A DNA stretch of 64,000 bases, from positions 80,473,001 through 80,537,000 of the forward strand of contig CM075345.1 in NCBI GenBank assembly GCA_037693485.1, given 5' to 3'. Numbering within the stretch: the first letter of the stretch is position 1; each line of letters starts with the position of its first letter. The notes beneath the pieces are model-generated. The model was not told where the DNA came from and made no database searches. It worked only from the letters and a program-made list of their open reading frames with translations. The DNA comes from Kitagawia praeruptora (Eukaryota; Streptophyta; Magnoliopsida; Apiales; Apiaceae). The position numbers were made by a program, and so were the translations under genes. Positions 44,150 through 55,409 of the stretch are shown here, one piece after another.

Positions 44150-44930
44150 ACTTAAAAGAATTTAAATAAATATTCCAAGAATATTTATTAAATCAATAAT
44201 AATTAATGAATATGATTAAATCATAATATTGCTCGTAAGTAATCCTCGAATAAATATATAGAATCATTTACTAAGTAACTCTCTTCTTTAAATGAATATT
44301 CAATATCATATTCATTAAGTAAATAAACTAAAATAAATATTTAAAATAATATTCACTAAATAAATCAAACCTTAAATGAATATTTGAAAATAATATTCAT
44401 TTAATAAATAATATTCTAAATGAATAGCCAAATAATATTTTTTTCGTAATCAAAACTTTAAAGGAATATTCGAAGCAATATTCCTTAAGTAAATAAAACT
44501 TCAAATGAATATTTTAAAATAATATTCATCAAGTACATAAAATCTTAAATGAATATTCAAAATAATATTCATTTAATAAATAAATCCCAACCAAATGAAT
44601 ATTCAATAGATATTCATTAAACAAATAATATTCTAAATAAATATCCAAATAATATTCATTTAACAAATAATATTCTAAATAAATATCCAAATGATATTCA
44701 TTTAGTAATCAAAACCTTAATATTCGAAATAATATTCCCTGAGTAATTAGAACTTCCAAAGAATACTTTTAAAATAATATTTATAATTTACATAAAACTT
44801 AAATGAATATTCGAAAGTAATATTCATTTACTGAATAGAATTCCAATGAATATCAAAGTAATTATTCATTAAATAATCAAACTCTAATGAATATTCAAAA
44901 ATAATATTCATCTAATATTCCTCGACTGAG
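44150..44930. repeat. AT-rich array of GAATATT/AATATTC palindromes
   Basis: At least ten imperfect units of the form AAATGAATATTC-n-AATAATATTCATT, spaced about 45-60 bp. Each unit is itself an inverted repeat. Similar but shorter arrays occur at 9780-10050 and 19840-20110 in the Tekay-like LTRs. Confidence 0.7.
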
Positions 44931-46318
44931 ATAATACTCACATAACATTTCTCGAAAGATTTCCAAGTAGTTGATACTTTTATGGAAATATAAATAATGT
45001 TTAATAATTACATTCCTCCAAATGAATACTACTCTGTCGCTGGAATCCCTCCGGGTTTCCACGACTATCTATATATCACAAAATACCGACTCCCGGTCTT
45101 ATGTTTAAAGAATGGATATCATACGCCCTTCACTAAGGGTCTTAACAAAACAATCATGCTTATAACTGATAATTCGTATCTAGTCTATAAGTCAATATCA
45201 ATTCAGGGAACAAGTATTCCAATATACTTTGAAAACAAGCATGCATGCTATGGCATATGTATAACAACAATCGTATATATTATCACAACAACAGTTCCAA
45301 GGTATTGAAAACTTGCCTGGTAATCCTGTAAGGGTAGTGTGCCTCGTGTCAATCCAGTGATCTATAAATAGTCACAATAACCGAGGTCAATCACTTAACA
45401 CTTTTTAAAAGGCTAAGTATAACTTGACCTAAGTCGAAACACGTTTTCGAGTTATTTCGCTAGACACCCTTTAGTGCAATTCTCTTTATTCTCGCTATGA
45501 CCTGTCATTCGTTCGCTACTAAGACACGTCGTCATACTTACACTTTGTATATACTTAAGTCATGTAAGTTTTAAGTTCGGTCATTTACGAACCAAGATCA
45601 TACCTCGAGATTCATCGCCTCGTTTTCTAAGTCATTTACCAAAGTCATAACCAAGTATGCTTCTAGGGGTTCGTTCGCATTTACCCTTGATTCGAACCTT
45701 TTTATAAAATCGGAAAACAATCCATTCGACATGTGGTTTTCTCTAGCACTTTCATTTTTACCTCTAATATTTAATTATCAAGATTCTCCACTGATTTCAT
45801 GGTATTAAAGGAATCCAATTTCAATTACGAACTTTCGATTACGATTTCGAACCACTTTTACGATTTTAATCATAACTCCTAAACCGTAAGTCCGTTTCAT
45901 GCGATCTTTATATCAAAACGAAGCTCATAACATAATCTATCTTAACATGGCAGATTACGAAGCTAGGCAGTGAGTTAAGCCTACTGTGATGCACGGTTTT
46001 CAAGGTTTAACGAAAATCGGGCATTATAACGGCTATAAATCGAACGTTCTAAAATTCATAAAAACAATACCAAGCCACACCGGGCACAAATCCAACTTAT
46101 ACACATGATTCTCATCTTTATCAGTCCAAGAACATCATGCTTAACCAACAAGATCATCATCTGTTACTAAAATCACTAAACCACTAACTAATCATGCTTA
46201 TAACATTAACATAATCATAACTAGGCTAGATCCATCAAGAACATGCATAAAACTCAAAGTCAACTAAGGGTTCATGAGGGATATACCTTCCTTGGAGAGT
46301 GTTAAAGCCCTTGCTAAG

Positions 46319-46331
46319 CCTTGTATAGTCC
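46319..46331 (-). promoter_or_regulatory. Possible TATA box of the solo LTR
   Basis: Minus strand GGACTATACAAGG at the place matching GGCTATATAAGG of the related LTR; the core is imperfect. Confidence 0.3.
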
Positions 46332-47864
46332 ATGTCTACCATTAACCAAGCTTAGATCATTCAAGAAATCAAGAAAACCAAGATTTGTTCTTGAAGAACA
46401 CTATTCATCCTCCTCTTTAAGGATTTTTTTGAAAATGGAAAAAGAAGAGATTGAAGCTAGGATTTTTAGGAGATTACTGTTATGAAATATAGGACTCACA
46501 ATAAAAATTACAAGATCAAGTGATGGTTGGAAGTAGGATTTTGATCTTGGTATTTAGCCAAAAGGCCGAATGGAAGCAAAAGTGGAGGGGGGAGAGTTTG
46601 CTTTGCTTTTTCTTGATATTTTCTCTTCTAATCTCATCTCTTGTGAATTATTATGATAATATCTAATGTAAAGTAACTTTATTAAAGTTAGTAGGTCATG
46701 CATGAGGTAATTTGGATGGACAAATGTCATTAGCTTGTGGTGAGATGAGAGATTAGCCTTAACCAAGTGGTTTGATCTCTAACTATGCTAGTTACATGTG
46801 TAACTAACTAGTTACTAGATATTTCTAATAGCACATGCATGTACCTTGCTTCCTCTGCTTGATTCTTTGTCCGTTTATTGCTTAATTCCTTGATCGTTTG
46901 GAGAAATATCTCAATCGTTTCTAATTAGGGTTTTTCCCAGAAACCTTCTTAATATTTATAATATCATCCTCCATCTTTCTTAACACTTCTCGAATTTAAA
47001 TTCCTTAAATCCTTTTTAATAAATCCTTCAGTCCTTCAGTATCCAGGGAAATCTCGGAGAAAATAAAAGTGCTGTTTTTCAGAATCCGACATCTTTTACA
47101 TACACTTATTTTCCCCTTGGATCACTAGTACGGTCTCAGAAATTCATTCCGGGTACTTCTATATAGTGTCGTCTAATAATATTCTTATTTCCACCAAAAA
47201 CACTATTCATTATTTATTCCATCTTTATTCCTTATATATATAAAAATGTCCTTGTTCTCTTTCGGGCATTCCTTAACCCTTTCACGGAACCACTGGACTA
47301 CTAACAGATATCGATTTGGAGGACATGAGAATATTTCCTCTACTTGGAATTTCCATATCTTATCTTTCTAGGATCACTACTACAAAATTAAACTTAGGAG
47401 ATACTACTTGCATAGCGTTTCTGGAGAAGTGTTATGTAAGTGCATCACTTACATAGCGTTTTTATTAAAAACGCTATGCAAGCTATTATTTAAAAATATA
47501 AAAATAAATTAAAATTAAAGAAATGCATTAACAGAGCGTTTATGGATGAAGCGCTATAGTAGATTCCCCTTCCGTAGCGTTTCTACTTACCGCTATTGTA
47601 GTCACCATTTTTCAAGTTATATTTGATTCATCGAACAAATCAATCCAGATCTATCCCTAAAACCGCCTCTTTGACTCCATCTTCTTTATTAACCATCTCC
47701 AGATCTTCAATTGAGCATCTCTTTCATACACACACAGACTCTGTATATACAAATATATCATCATCAACTTGTTCTCACAATAGTAATCTTGACGCTGGTA
47801 GTTCTTCATTCGAAGTTTCTCCACACCGACGTCAAGCAAATTGTCGGAGGGTTTTGGGAATCTC

Positions 47865-47920
47865 TCTCAACCTCTCTCTCTCTCGCTCGCTCTCTCTATC
47901 TCTCTCGTTGTCTGTTAGAA
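47865..47920. repeat. CT-rich microsatellite
   Basis: Tract of CT dinucleotides with CG interruptions, inside the CACTA element, in sequence resembling a plant 5' UTR. Confidence 0.8.
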
Positions 47921-48587
47921 AAAGAGTATTTTGGGAAGATTGATTATTAGAAGAAGCTTTATCTCAAATGGCTTAAAAGCAATGTGCCACTCAACAGAAA
48001 AATATATAATATCAACTACTAATGGTTATGGTGGCTATAGCAGCAGAAGCTTCACTTCATTCAGAAGTAGCAGTTTTCTCCAATCTTGCCGAATGAGCTA
48101 TAATGGAGGTTAGACATAATCATATACAATTGTATCTATCCTAGGGAAGTTAAGGGTTTTTCCTCATTTTGATTGCCAGGCTATGCTCTGTTTTTTTTTG
48201 TGTTTAGTTGATTTAAACAATACTTGAGATTACATATACAATTGTATCTATACTTGAGATTTGAACAATTTATATTAGTTTTTCCGCAAAGCATTTGGCA
48301 GATAAGTTTAGAATTAACTTAATTATATTGATAGAAACCTCTAAAAATGTACATTACAAAGTGGAGGAAGCAAAACAAGAATCATGTTTTGATCCAAGAC
48401 TAATAAATTTGGACGAAAGCAAGAATATACAGGTTCAACAAGACTAAAAAGTTGTTTCTGGTCCTTGCGATTAGGATTTCATTTTTGTTCGTTTTTTGGT
48501 TCTACAGTCTCCTTGGCCCTCTTCATTTTTGGTCCAGATATAATTATAATATTTTACATCTGATAGGTTTCCTCTTTATTTCCAGGA

Positions 48588-50185
48588 AATAGAACTCATG
48601 TTCTTTGATGCCCTTACAAAGGCAAATAATAACCTTAATATCTGGTCCTGCATTGATGACCCAGCTGAATACTGAATGTTGTAGAATTTTTTGTGTTCTT
48701 CATATAAATTTGGTTATGATCTTACACGGCCCTCACACTGCATGTTGACATAAATCAAATGCAGTTAGATGATTCACTTATGAAACACACTTCTAGAAGT
48801 GAAGAACTCAAGGATTCTAGGGATCTGATCTTGCGCATCTGTAGAAGAGATCTTAATCAGGTAATAAATATATTAACTGAATAATGAGAAAATTAGTTTG
48901 GACTAAATCAAGTAGAACTTGCTATGAATTCTATTTTTTTGGTTGCAGTTCTGCACTAACTTTATTGTTCCAAAGGATCACCTGGAATACTTCAAAGATG
49001 TTACCCCCAAGATGTTATCTATTTTCAAGTTTGTCTAATACCCTTTTCTTTTTCTTTCTTCTTCTTATATCCTCTTTCCGGATGTCACTGAGTTTCCTTT
49101 GGAAAGAAACAAATTAAGATTTGAAATGTTAGTTTTTCTTTAAAGAAAATTCTAATGTGATTTAATACTATTCGTGTTGAACTTTAGCATTTAAATTTGA
49201 TAGTTTGTACTTTGGTTATATGAAAATAAAAACGTAAGAAAATACCCCAAAATCAAGAGTCCAAACAATAAATTAACTTTTCCCAACTTTGGTTGCCCAT
49301 CATTTATAGTGAATTTCAGGCACTTGAATTAATATTAGGTGTTAAATGATGTCAGAATAAGATATTTTATCCACCTGCGATCTATCCATTTCAGATTTTG
49401 TTTAACTTAGGAGTTTCTTGTGAGATTTATAAAATAAAATAACTACTGAAATTTAGTAATGTTAGTTGTTATAATGGTGCTACTGGTGTAAATGTTACTA
49501 AGTCCCAATCGCTTTTAGTAAAGTCAACACCAGACCTTCTTCTTTCTCAGGTTATACTTTTGGTCTGTCACAATTTGAGTAGCCATTTACGAAATTTCTA
49601 TGTGTAGTCGGACGTTTGCTCTAACGCAAATTTAAGCCGTAATAAAGTGGTGCAAATTCTTTCCTCCCCTCTACTGAACTAGGACATTAATTTTCCCCAG
49701 GTAAACACAAACCAACATGAGTCTCAGTCATACAATTTACAAATACACCTGCTTAACACAAATTCACCATTATATAAAAATATAACGGCTAAAGATCGTG
49801 AATTGGAAAGTACAGAATGCTAATTGGAAAGTAAAACAATGGACGTGCTGCTGGGCTGCTGTTGATATGTTACATTTGCTCTCCATTTCTTTTGTTTATG
49901 TGTTTTTATGTTATTGTAAAGTTAATTTTATATTTAGATGGATTTTCTGTTACTGGTATACAATGGCTGAGTTGTAACCAGGGGAGCGAAGACCTTTTTA
50001 GTTTGTAGCTTTTCTTATAGTGGTGCTATATGTTTATATAATATGGTAAGTGCTATAAGTCAATTGATTCATTTATAATGTTAGCATTTTTTATTTTGTA
50101 GGGTGAAGATGATGATTGAGGAATGCAATTTTGTTGAAGGAAGGCTTATTGGACATTGAGGATAGATTACAATATAGATATATGA
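48588..50185 (+). pseudogene. Captured host gene fragments with exon-intron structure
   Basis: Exon-like stretches bounded by AG/GT: EIELMFFDALTKANNNLNIW (from about 48588 after TTTCCAG); a piece at about 48761-48859 containing SEELKDSRDLILRICRRDLN that ends at CAG-GTAATA; a piece from about 48950 (after TTGCAG) reading FCTNFIVPKDHLEYFKDVTP to about 49029; and a last piece near 50102 (after TTTTGTAG) reading KMMIEECNFVEGRLIGH-stop. Consistent splice signals suggest capture of genomic DNA of one gene. I do not recognise the gene. Confidence 0.45.
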
Positions 50186-50647
50186 TGTTTCGAGTAGTAT
50201 AGTTTGTAATTTTCCATGCAGGCTATAAATCTTCCGTTATTCTCAGTTAGTAGAAATATAAGATTCAACATGTATAAGAATTCCATGAAAGGATATATGT
50301 ATTTCTTATGGCTTTGGTATAACAATTGTTGCAGTAATTTTTTGTAATAACCGTAAAATTCTCATAATATCTTGAGTCTCTTTTCTTATTATAGCATTTT
50401 ATTTAATATGCGCTCGATATTATAATTAGGATTTAAGAATTGTTAGCAAATATTAGTGTTGTTATTATTATTTCTCATTAATTCATAATGTAGATCATAT
50501 CAAAAATATCACTTGAGTAGAACTTGAGCCCAAGAGTATGTGTAGCCCAATTATGTTACTATGTTAAAGTAGCCCACTAGAAGTCTCAACAATTAAGTGT
50601 TTATTGGGCTAGATAGATACTAGTAATTAATTAGTATGCCTTGTATT

Positions 50648-51506
50648 TAGGCCTGTCAACGGGTCGGATTCGGATCGGATTATGCTAAATTCATATCCAA
50701 ATCCATTAAGAATTTTCGGGTTCGGATCGGATCGGATTATGGCCGGATATTTTTTAGTCCGATCCATACCCGATCCGTTCGGGTTTCGGATTTTCGGATC
50801 GGAGCTCCGACCCGCTTGATTAAAAGATGGGCTAACTTTAAAATAAATATTAATTTTAATTTATTTCAATTTTATAAATATTAATTTTAAACCCTAACCC
50901 CTAAACCCAACCCTAAAGGGTTTCGATATTTTGCAAAATATTATTTGATGATCCAACCGTACGGATGTCAACATCTATCATTTTAAATGTTAATGCCAAT
51001 ATTTTAGAAAAAAATAAATTCATTTGATTTAGTAATTTAACGGTCAACTATTATTTTGATTAGTACTTTGACTTGTATTCAAACTTTTAGATGTTAATCG
51101 AAAAGTCTATATATTTTTTATAATTTTTATATTATATATGACAAATAAAAAAATATAATATATATTAAAAAATAAATATAGTATATTATATAATACATAT
51201 AAATAATAAATATAACATATTATATATATAATATAGTATAGATATGTAGAAATATTTTTTATTATATATTATACATAATAAATATATTATATATAATATA
51301 TAAAAAATATTTAATATATAAATATATTCGGATCGGATCGTTAACGGATCGGATCGTGCTAAATCCATACCCGCTCTTTATTGGATCGGATCATTATCGG
51401 ATCGGATCCTTATCGGATCGGATATTTTTTTGAAGGATCCATACCCGCTAATTTCGGATTGGATCGGATCGGATCGGATCGGATTCTTGATCCATTGACA
51501 GGCCTA
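50648..51506. mobile_element. hAT-like non-autonomous element with GGATCGGATC arrays
   Basis: 859 bp, terminal inverted repeats TAGGCCTGTCAA / TTGACAGGCCTA and 8-bp TSD CTTGTATT (50640-50647, 51507-51514), diagnostic of hAT. Both ends carry dense GGATCGGATC repeats in inverted relation to internal CCGATCC copies; the middle is almost pure A/T. No transposase. Confidence 0.85.
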
Positions 51507-51576
51507 CTTGTATTGATTTAAGAGAGCAAGCCCAATATCTTTAGCCTAGCCCAACAAGAGTAAATTGTGTGAAAAT

Positions 51577-51585
51577 TATATAAGG
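51577..51585 (+). promoter_or_regulatory. TATA box in the 5' LTR
   Basis: TATATAAGG followed by a pyrimidine-rich leader (CTCATCTTCTCCATTCTCAT), a typical plant start-site context. It lies 1.23 kb into the LTR (0.37 kb without the hAT), leaving about 3.6 kb of R-U5. Confidence 0.6.
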
Positions 51586-52049
51586 AGAGAAAATCCAAAG
51601 GAATTAGTCTCATCTTCTCCATTCTCATTTCACCGATACTAAACAAACACACTCACTATATTTTCTCTCCCAAAAACCAAGAGCTTGTAAACCCTATATC
51701 TACTAGGCTATTTACTTGATCATACATGCAATTGCATATTCGTGTAGCTTATTAAAAACTCTTTAATTCGACATCCATACTCAAGGGGTTTCGAGAAAGT
51801 GATTTCTAAAAGATTTAAGCTCTAAAAGTTATTTTCAAAGAGGGTATGAATTTTATACCCCTAAAAACCTTTTGATCATGTTTTTATTTTTATTTTTATT
51901 CTCTAAATATTGATTTGGTTAAAATTTGGGTTTTTAAATTAGGGTTTCAAAATTTCCTTGTAATTTGGGTTTAATCTATGTTTATATTTGTAGATATAGA
52001 TATAAAGAGGGGTTAATTAATTAGAAAATGTGTGTGTGGTTGTTTGTTG

Positions 52050-52515
52050 TTGTTGCATGTCGGGGAAAGAGGGGGAGGAGGCGACCACCACCGATGCGGT
52101 GGTGGTGTTGGTTGATTGTATCGGAGGAGGGGTGGAGATCGAAGGAGAGGAGGGAGATGAGGGAAGAGAGGAGAGAGTGATTGAGAGATAGAGGGAGACG
52201 GAGAGGTGTAGACGGGAGGAGAGAAAGAGATGGCGGAGAGAGAGAGAAGGGCGAGCGGAGAGAGAGATTGAGCGATAGAGAAGGAGAGAGACAGAGATTT
52301 TGAGATCGAGAGAGATTAAGAGAGAGGTAGAGGCGGAGAGATAGAGAGACGACGAAGGGAGAGAGAGTGAGACGGGATCGGGAGAGAGATGAGAGGGAGA
52401 GAGAGACGAGAATAGAGAGGGAGAGGAAGAGATGATCGGAGCGAGAGAGAGAGAGAGAAAGAGAGCGAGAGAGAGAGAGGGTAAGAGAGAGAGAAGAAAG
52501 AGAGAGTCAGGGGTG
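52050..52515. repeat. Purine-rich GA tract
   Basis: About 465 bp dominated by GAGA on the plus strand. The Ser/Leu-rich minus-strand ORFs here are by-products of low complexity. Confidence 0.8.
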
Positions 52516-54655
52516 GTGGTGGAAGCCGCCGGCGCCGCCACGGCTTCCGGCCGGCGACCACCACAGTGGTGGCGACAGTGGTGTTGTTTCTTTTTGTAAT
52601 AAAATAATGGTAAATTGGATTAATGGTGTGGTAATTGATTAATTGTTTTAATTGGTAATTATTTGATTAAATGTGATTTAGATCCATAAATAAATGATCA
52701 AATGGTAATAAAAATTTAAAAGTTAGATTTGGTTTTAAAAGGAGCATCATGAGATTGTTTTAATTGAATAAAAATAGAGATTTTATAACTTTGAATAATA
52801 AAAAGGAATTTTGGAAATTTATTGATTGTTAAATCGGGAAAGGATTAGAATTTGTGAGACTAATTAAAAGAATAAAAATTTGTTTGATAAATGACTTTAT
52901 GAGAATCGAATAAAGATGAGCGTTTGCACCATTATATTTGAAGAATAAAAATATAGGTTATTTTTAGAAGTCGAGCCTTATTTAGATTTGGAAATCCTTA
53001 GATAATTAAAGAAAGTTTTATAAATGCCTTTTCATTTCGAGATGTGATTTATAGAGCTAGATTAATTTAGAAGTGCGAGATAGATAATTTATTTAAATTA
53101 GAGAATCCTGTTATAAAATGACAATCATAGAAAATTTTGATGATCTTATACAAACCCTTTTAATTCACTTATTCGAGAAATGTAGTTAAACAATTAAGTT
53201 GGTGCCAAATATTTAGAATTTAATAGAGACCTTTAATTGGAAATTTTCCCTACGAATGAACAGAGCGAGACTTTCACAAATAATTGTATTTGATTTGCAT
53301 AATGTATAAAACCCGAGATATTAGAAATTAATAGGGAAAGCGAATAGAGCCTCATGTAATTTATTATATTTTGCGAATAAGGCATAGATGAGACTTTTAA
53401 CTTACAAGAATATTCCCATTTACTTGTTCGAGAATTATTTGATTATCAAATGTCATGATTATCGAAACTACTTGACCCTACGAGATTAATTTCTTAATCG
53501 AGTACTAAATCACTTTGATAAATTATTATAGAGTTCCTTTCTGAGCCTTGAGGCAACCGCTCGCCGGTAACGCTTTTATTTATCTGGTAATCGTTTAGCG
53601 TCGAGACAGAGGCAAGTTCATTCCTACCCTAACTCTCGGAAACTTTGTATTTCTCTTCATATTATTTCATTTATTGATTATTTTTTAGCTATCAATTATG
53701 AGATTTATTTGCTGCTCTTTATGATGCAATAATTTCTTTTGAGCATTATTTCTTGTTAAATATTACGATACTGTAATTTAGTTTACTTGCGAATTATACT
53801 CCCTATAAGCGTAGAGGCAAATTCGTTGCTATCGGGTCGATCTCATTAATTCGAGACGACTATTATTTTGATTCAGTGAAACTAATCTCATTCGTTCGAG
53901 ATAGTTAAATTTATTCTTTTCGGTTGAATTTATTGTACAGATTCAACATCAATTTATTGATTATCTTTTAAGTCGATATATCTTTCGAATCAACCGATAG
54001 GAGTTATAAAACATGGATCGTTAGAAGGTTTATTCATTGATCAAGTAAAAGCATTCTATTTAACGTTCATCAATTTTTAGTATTATAATCATTCGAGTGG
54101 TACTATTTGTTCAGTACGACTCATTATGTTTCATTTTAAGACTATTCTCATTATTTCGAGATAGTTGCCTTTCTTGTCAAGGGTTGGCACTTTGTTCGTG
54201 CCAATCAATTAAAACATATTTATTGAGAGTTACATCAGTCCATTGTTCGGATTGGTGGTACATTGAGTAAGACTGGCAGTCCGCCAGATCAGTTAAATAT
54301 TTTCCTGTGAAGTTATCTCAAAGTATCAGTTCATTAAATGTTCGGGAATTCTGTATTCTACTGGTCAATTTTGGGAAAGAGGTCCATTTTAGAGAAAGAG
54401 AGACTTGTGTACCTTTATATGGTCACAAGAGTATTTTAGGCACTATGATGCTAGGATTGATATAATCACCCACTATGATGCTAGCATTCATACTATATAT
54501 TATATTCGTTGATATCGTATTGTAGCCGTGATCGGGCGAAGTGCGGTGTCATTGGAGGACGGTATCCCCGGTCGGATAGTTGATCGCCCCGCCGAGATAC
54601 CGAAAGGATGGAAGACCAGTTATTCAATTATCTTGAGTCATCAGAGTTTCTCCAA

Positions 54656-54745
54656 ATGAGTCTTTCGAGTATCTATTTTCGAGATGAGTCTTTTGAGTAT
54701 CTATTTTCGAGATGAGTCTTTTGAGTATCTATTTTCGAGATGAGT
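54656..54745. repeat. 28-bp tandem repeat, about three copies
   Basis: Unit ATGAGTCTTTTGAGTATCTATTTTCGAG repeated about three times with small changes in the first and last copies. Confidence 0.8.
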
Positions 54746-55224
54746 CTTGAGTCAAAGTGTCAGATTTCTGATATCCGATTTTCATTTAAATTTAGAGTAT
54801 TTCTTTCGATAAATCTTATTATATTTATATACCGAGCAAGGAGAGAATTTGCTGAGCACCATAGTTGCTCACTCTTGCTTTACAACATTTGTTCAGCTGT
54901 CAAGAAAGAAAGATGTGAGACGTCCAGCCAAGGATCCAGAGGCAAGGGGAAAAGCTCCAAGCTATGCTGACAAGGACTAGAATGACCAGCTGGAACCCTT
55001 TTTGCTTTTATACCTTTATAGACTTTTACAAGATATTATTCGGAGCTGTAATAATCGTATTGTAATAAAGTGTGAGACCGATCTTGGATTTGTGGAGTGG
55101 GACTGTTCCGCTCCGTTGTAATAAAGATTTTATTATTATTGAGCTAACGTGTGTTGCAGGATGCTGAGACCTGATGTGACGACTCGGGTCCCCCGACAGG
55201 GTGGATTTGGGGGCGTTACAGCGT

Positions 55225-55237
55225 TGGTATCAGAGCC
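55225..55237 (+). other. Primer binding site (tRNA-Met type), Tekay-type element
   Basis: TGGTATCAGAGCC starting 4 nt after the LTR end. Confidence 0.88.
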
Positions 55238-55409
55238 TTAGTTATAGGAAACGTACGACCCTAGAATTATAACACGACGTGAGAGTTTAGAGATATAATA
55301 CGATGTTGAGATTTTAGCACTAAGTGCTTTATACCCTTATATATATATCTATACGCATATCTAGTCGACTAGAACCTGGTTGTGACCGAAACTCTTTGTA
55401 CTTTTGTAG

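Larger units (their letters stand above)
50343..55220 (+). repeat. 5' LTR of the Tekay-type element
   Basis: TGTAATAACCG...GGGCGTTACA. Apart from the hAT-like insertion it contains a TATA box at 51577, a purine-rich GA tract at 52050-52515, a 28-bp tandem repeat at 54656-54745 and AATAAAG poly(A) signals near 55074 and 55120. The rest, 52600-54640, is AT-rich with no gene signal. Confidence 0.9.

Noticed and set aside
44150..44930. CRISPR-like spaced repeats
   Set aside because: Units are imperfect, AT-rich palindromes with unequal spacing in a plant LTR; no cas genes and no unique spacers.
50889..50920. Telomeric repeat CCCTAAACCC
   Set aside because: Only about three degenerate units inside a hAT-like element; too short for an interstitial telomere array.
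52017..52564. Ser/Leu-rich ORFs of 174 and 82 codons on the minus strand
   Set aside because: They are the translation of a GA-rich low-complexity tract, open in several frames, with no domain.
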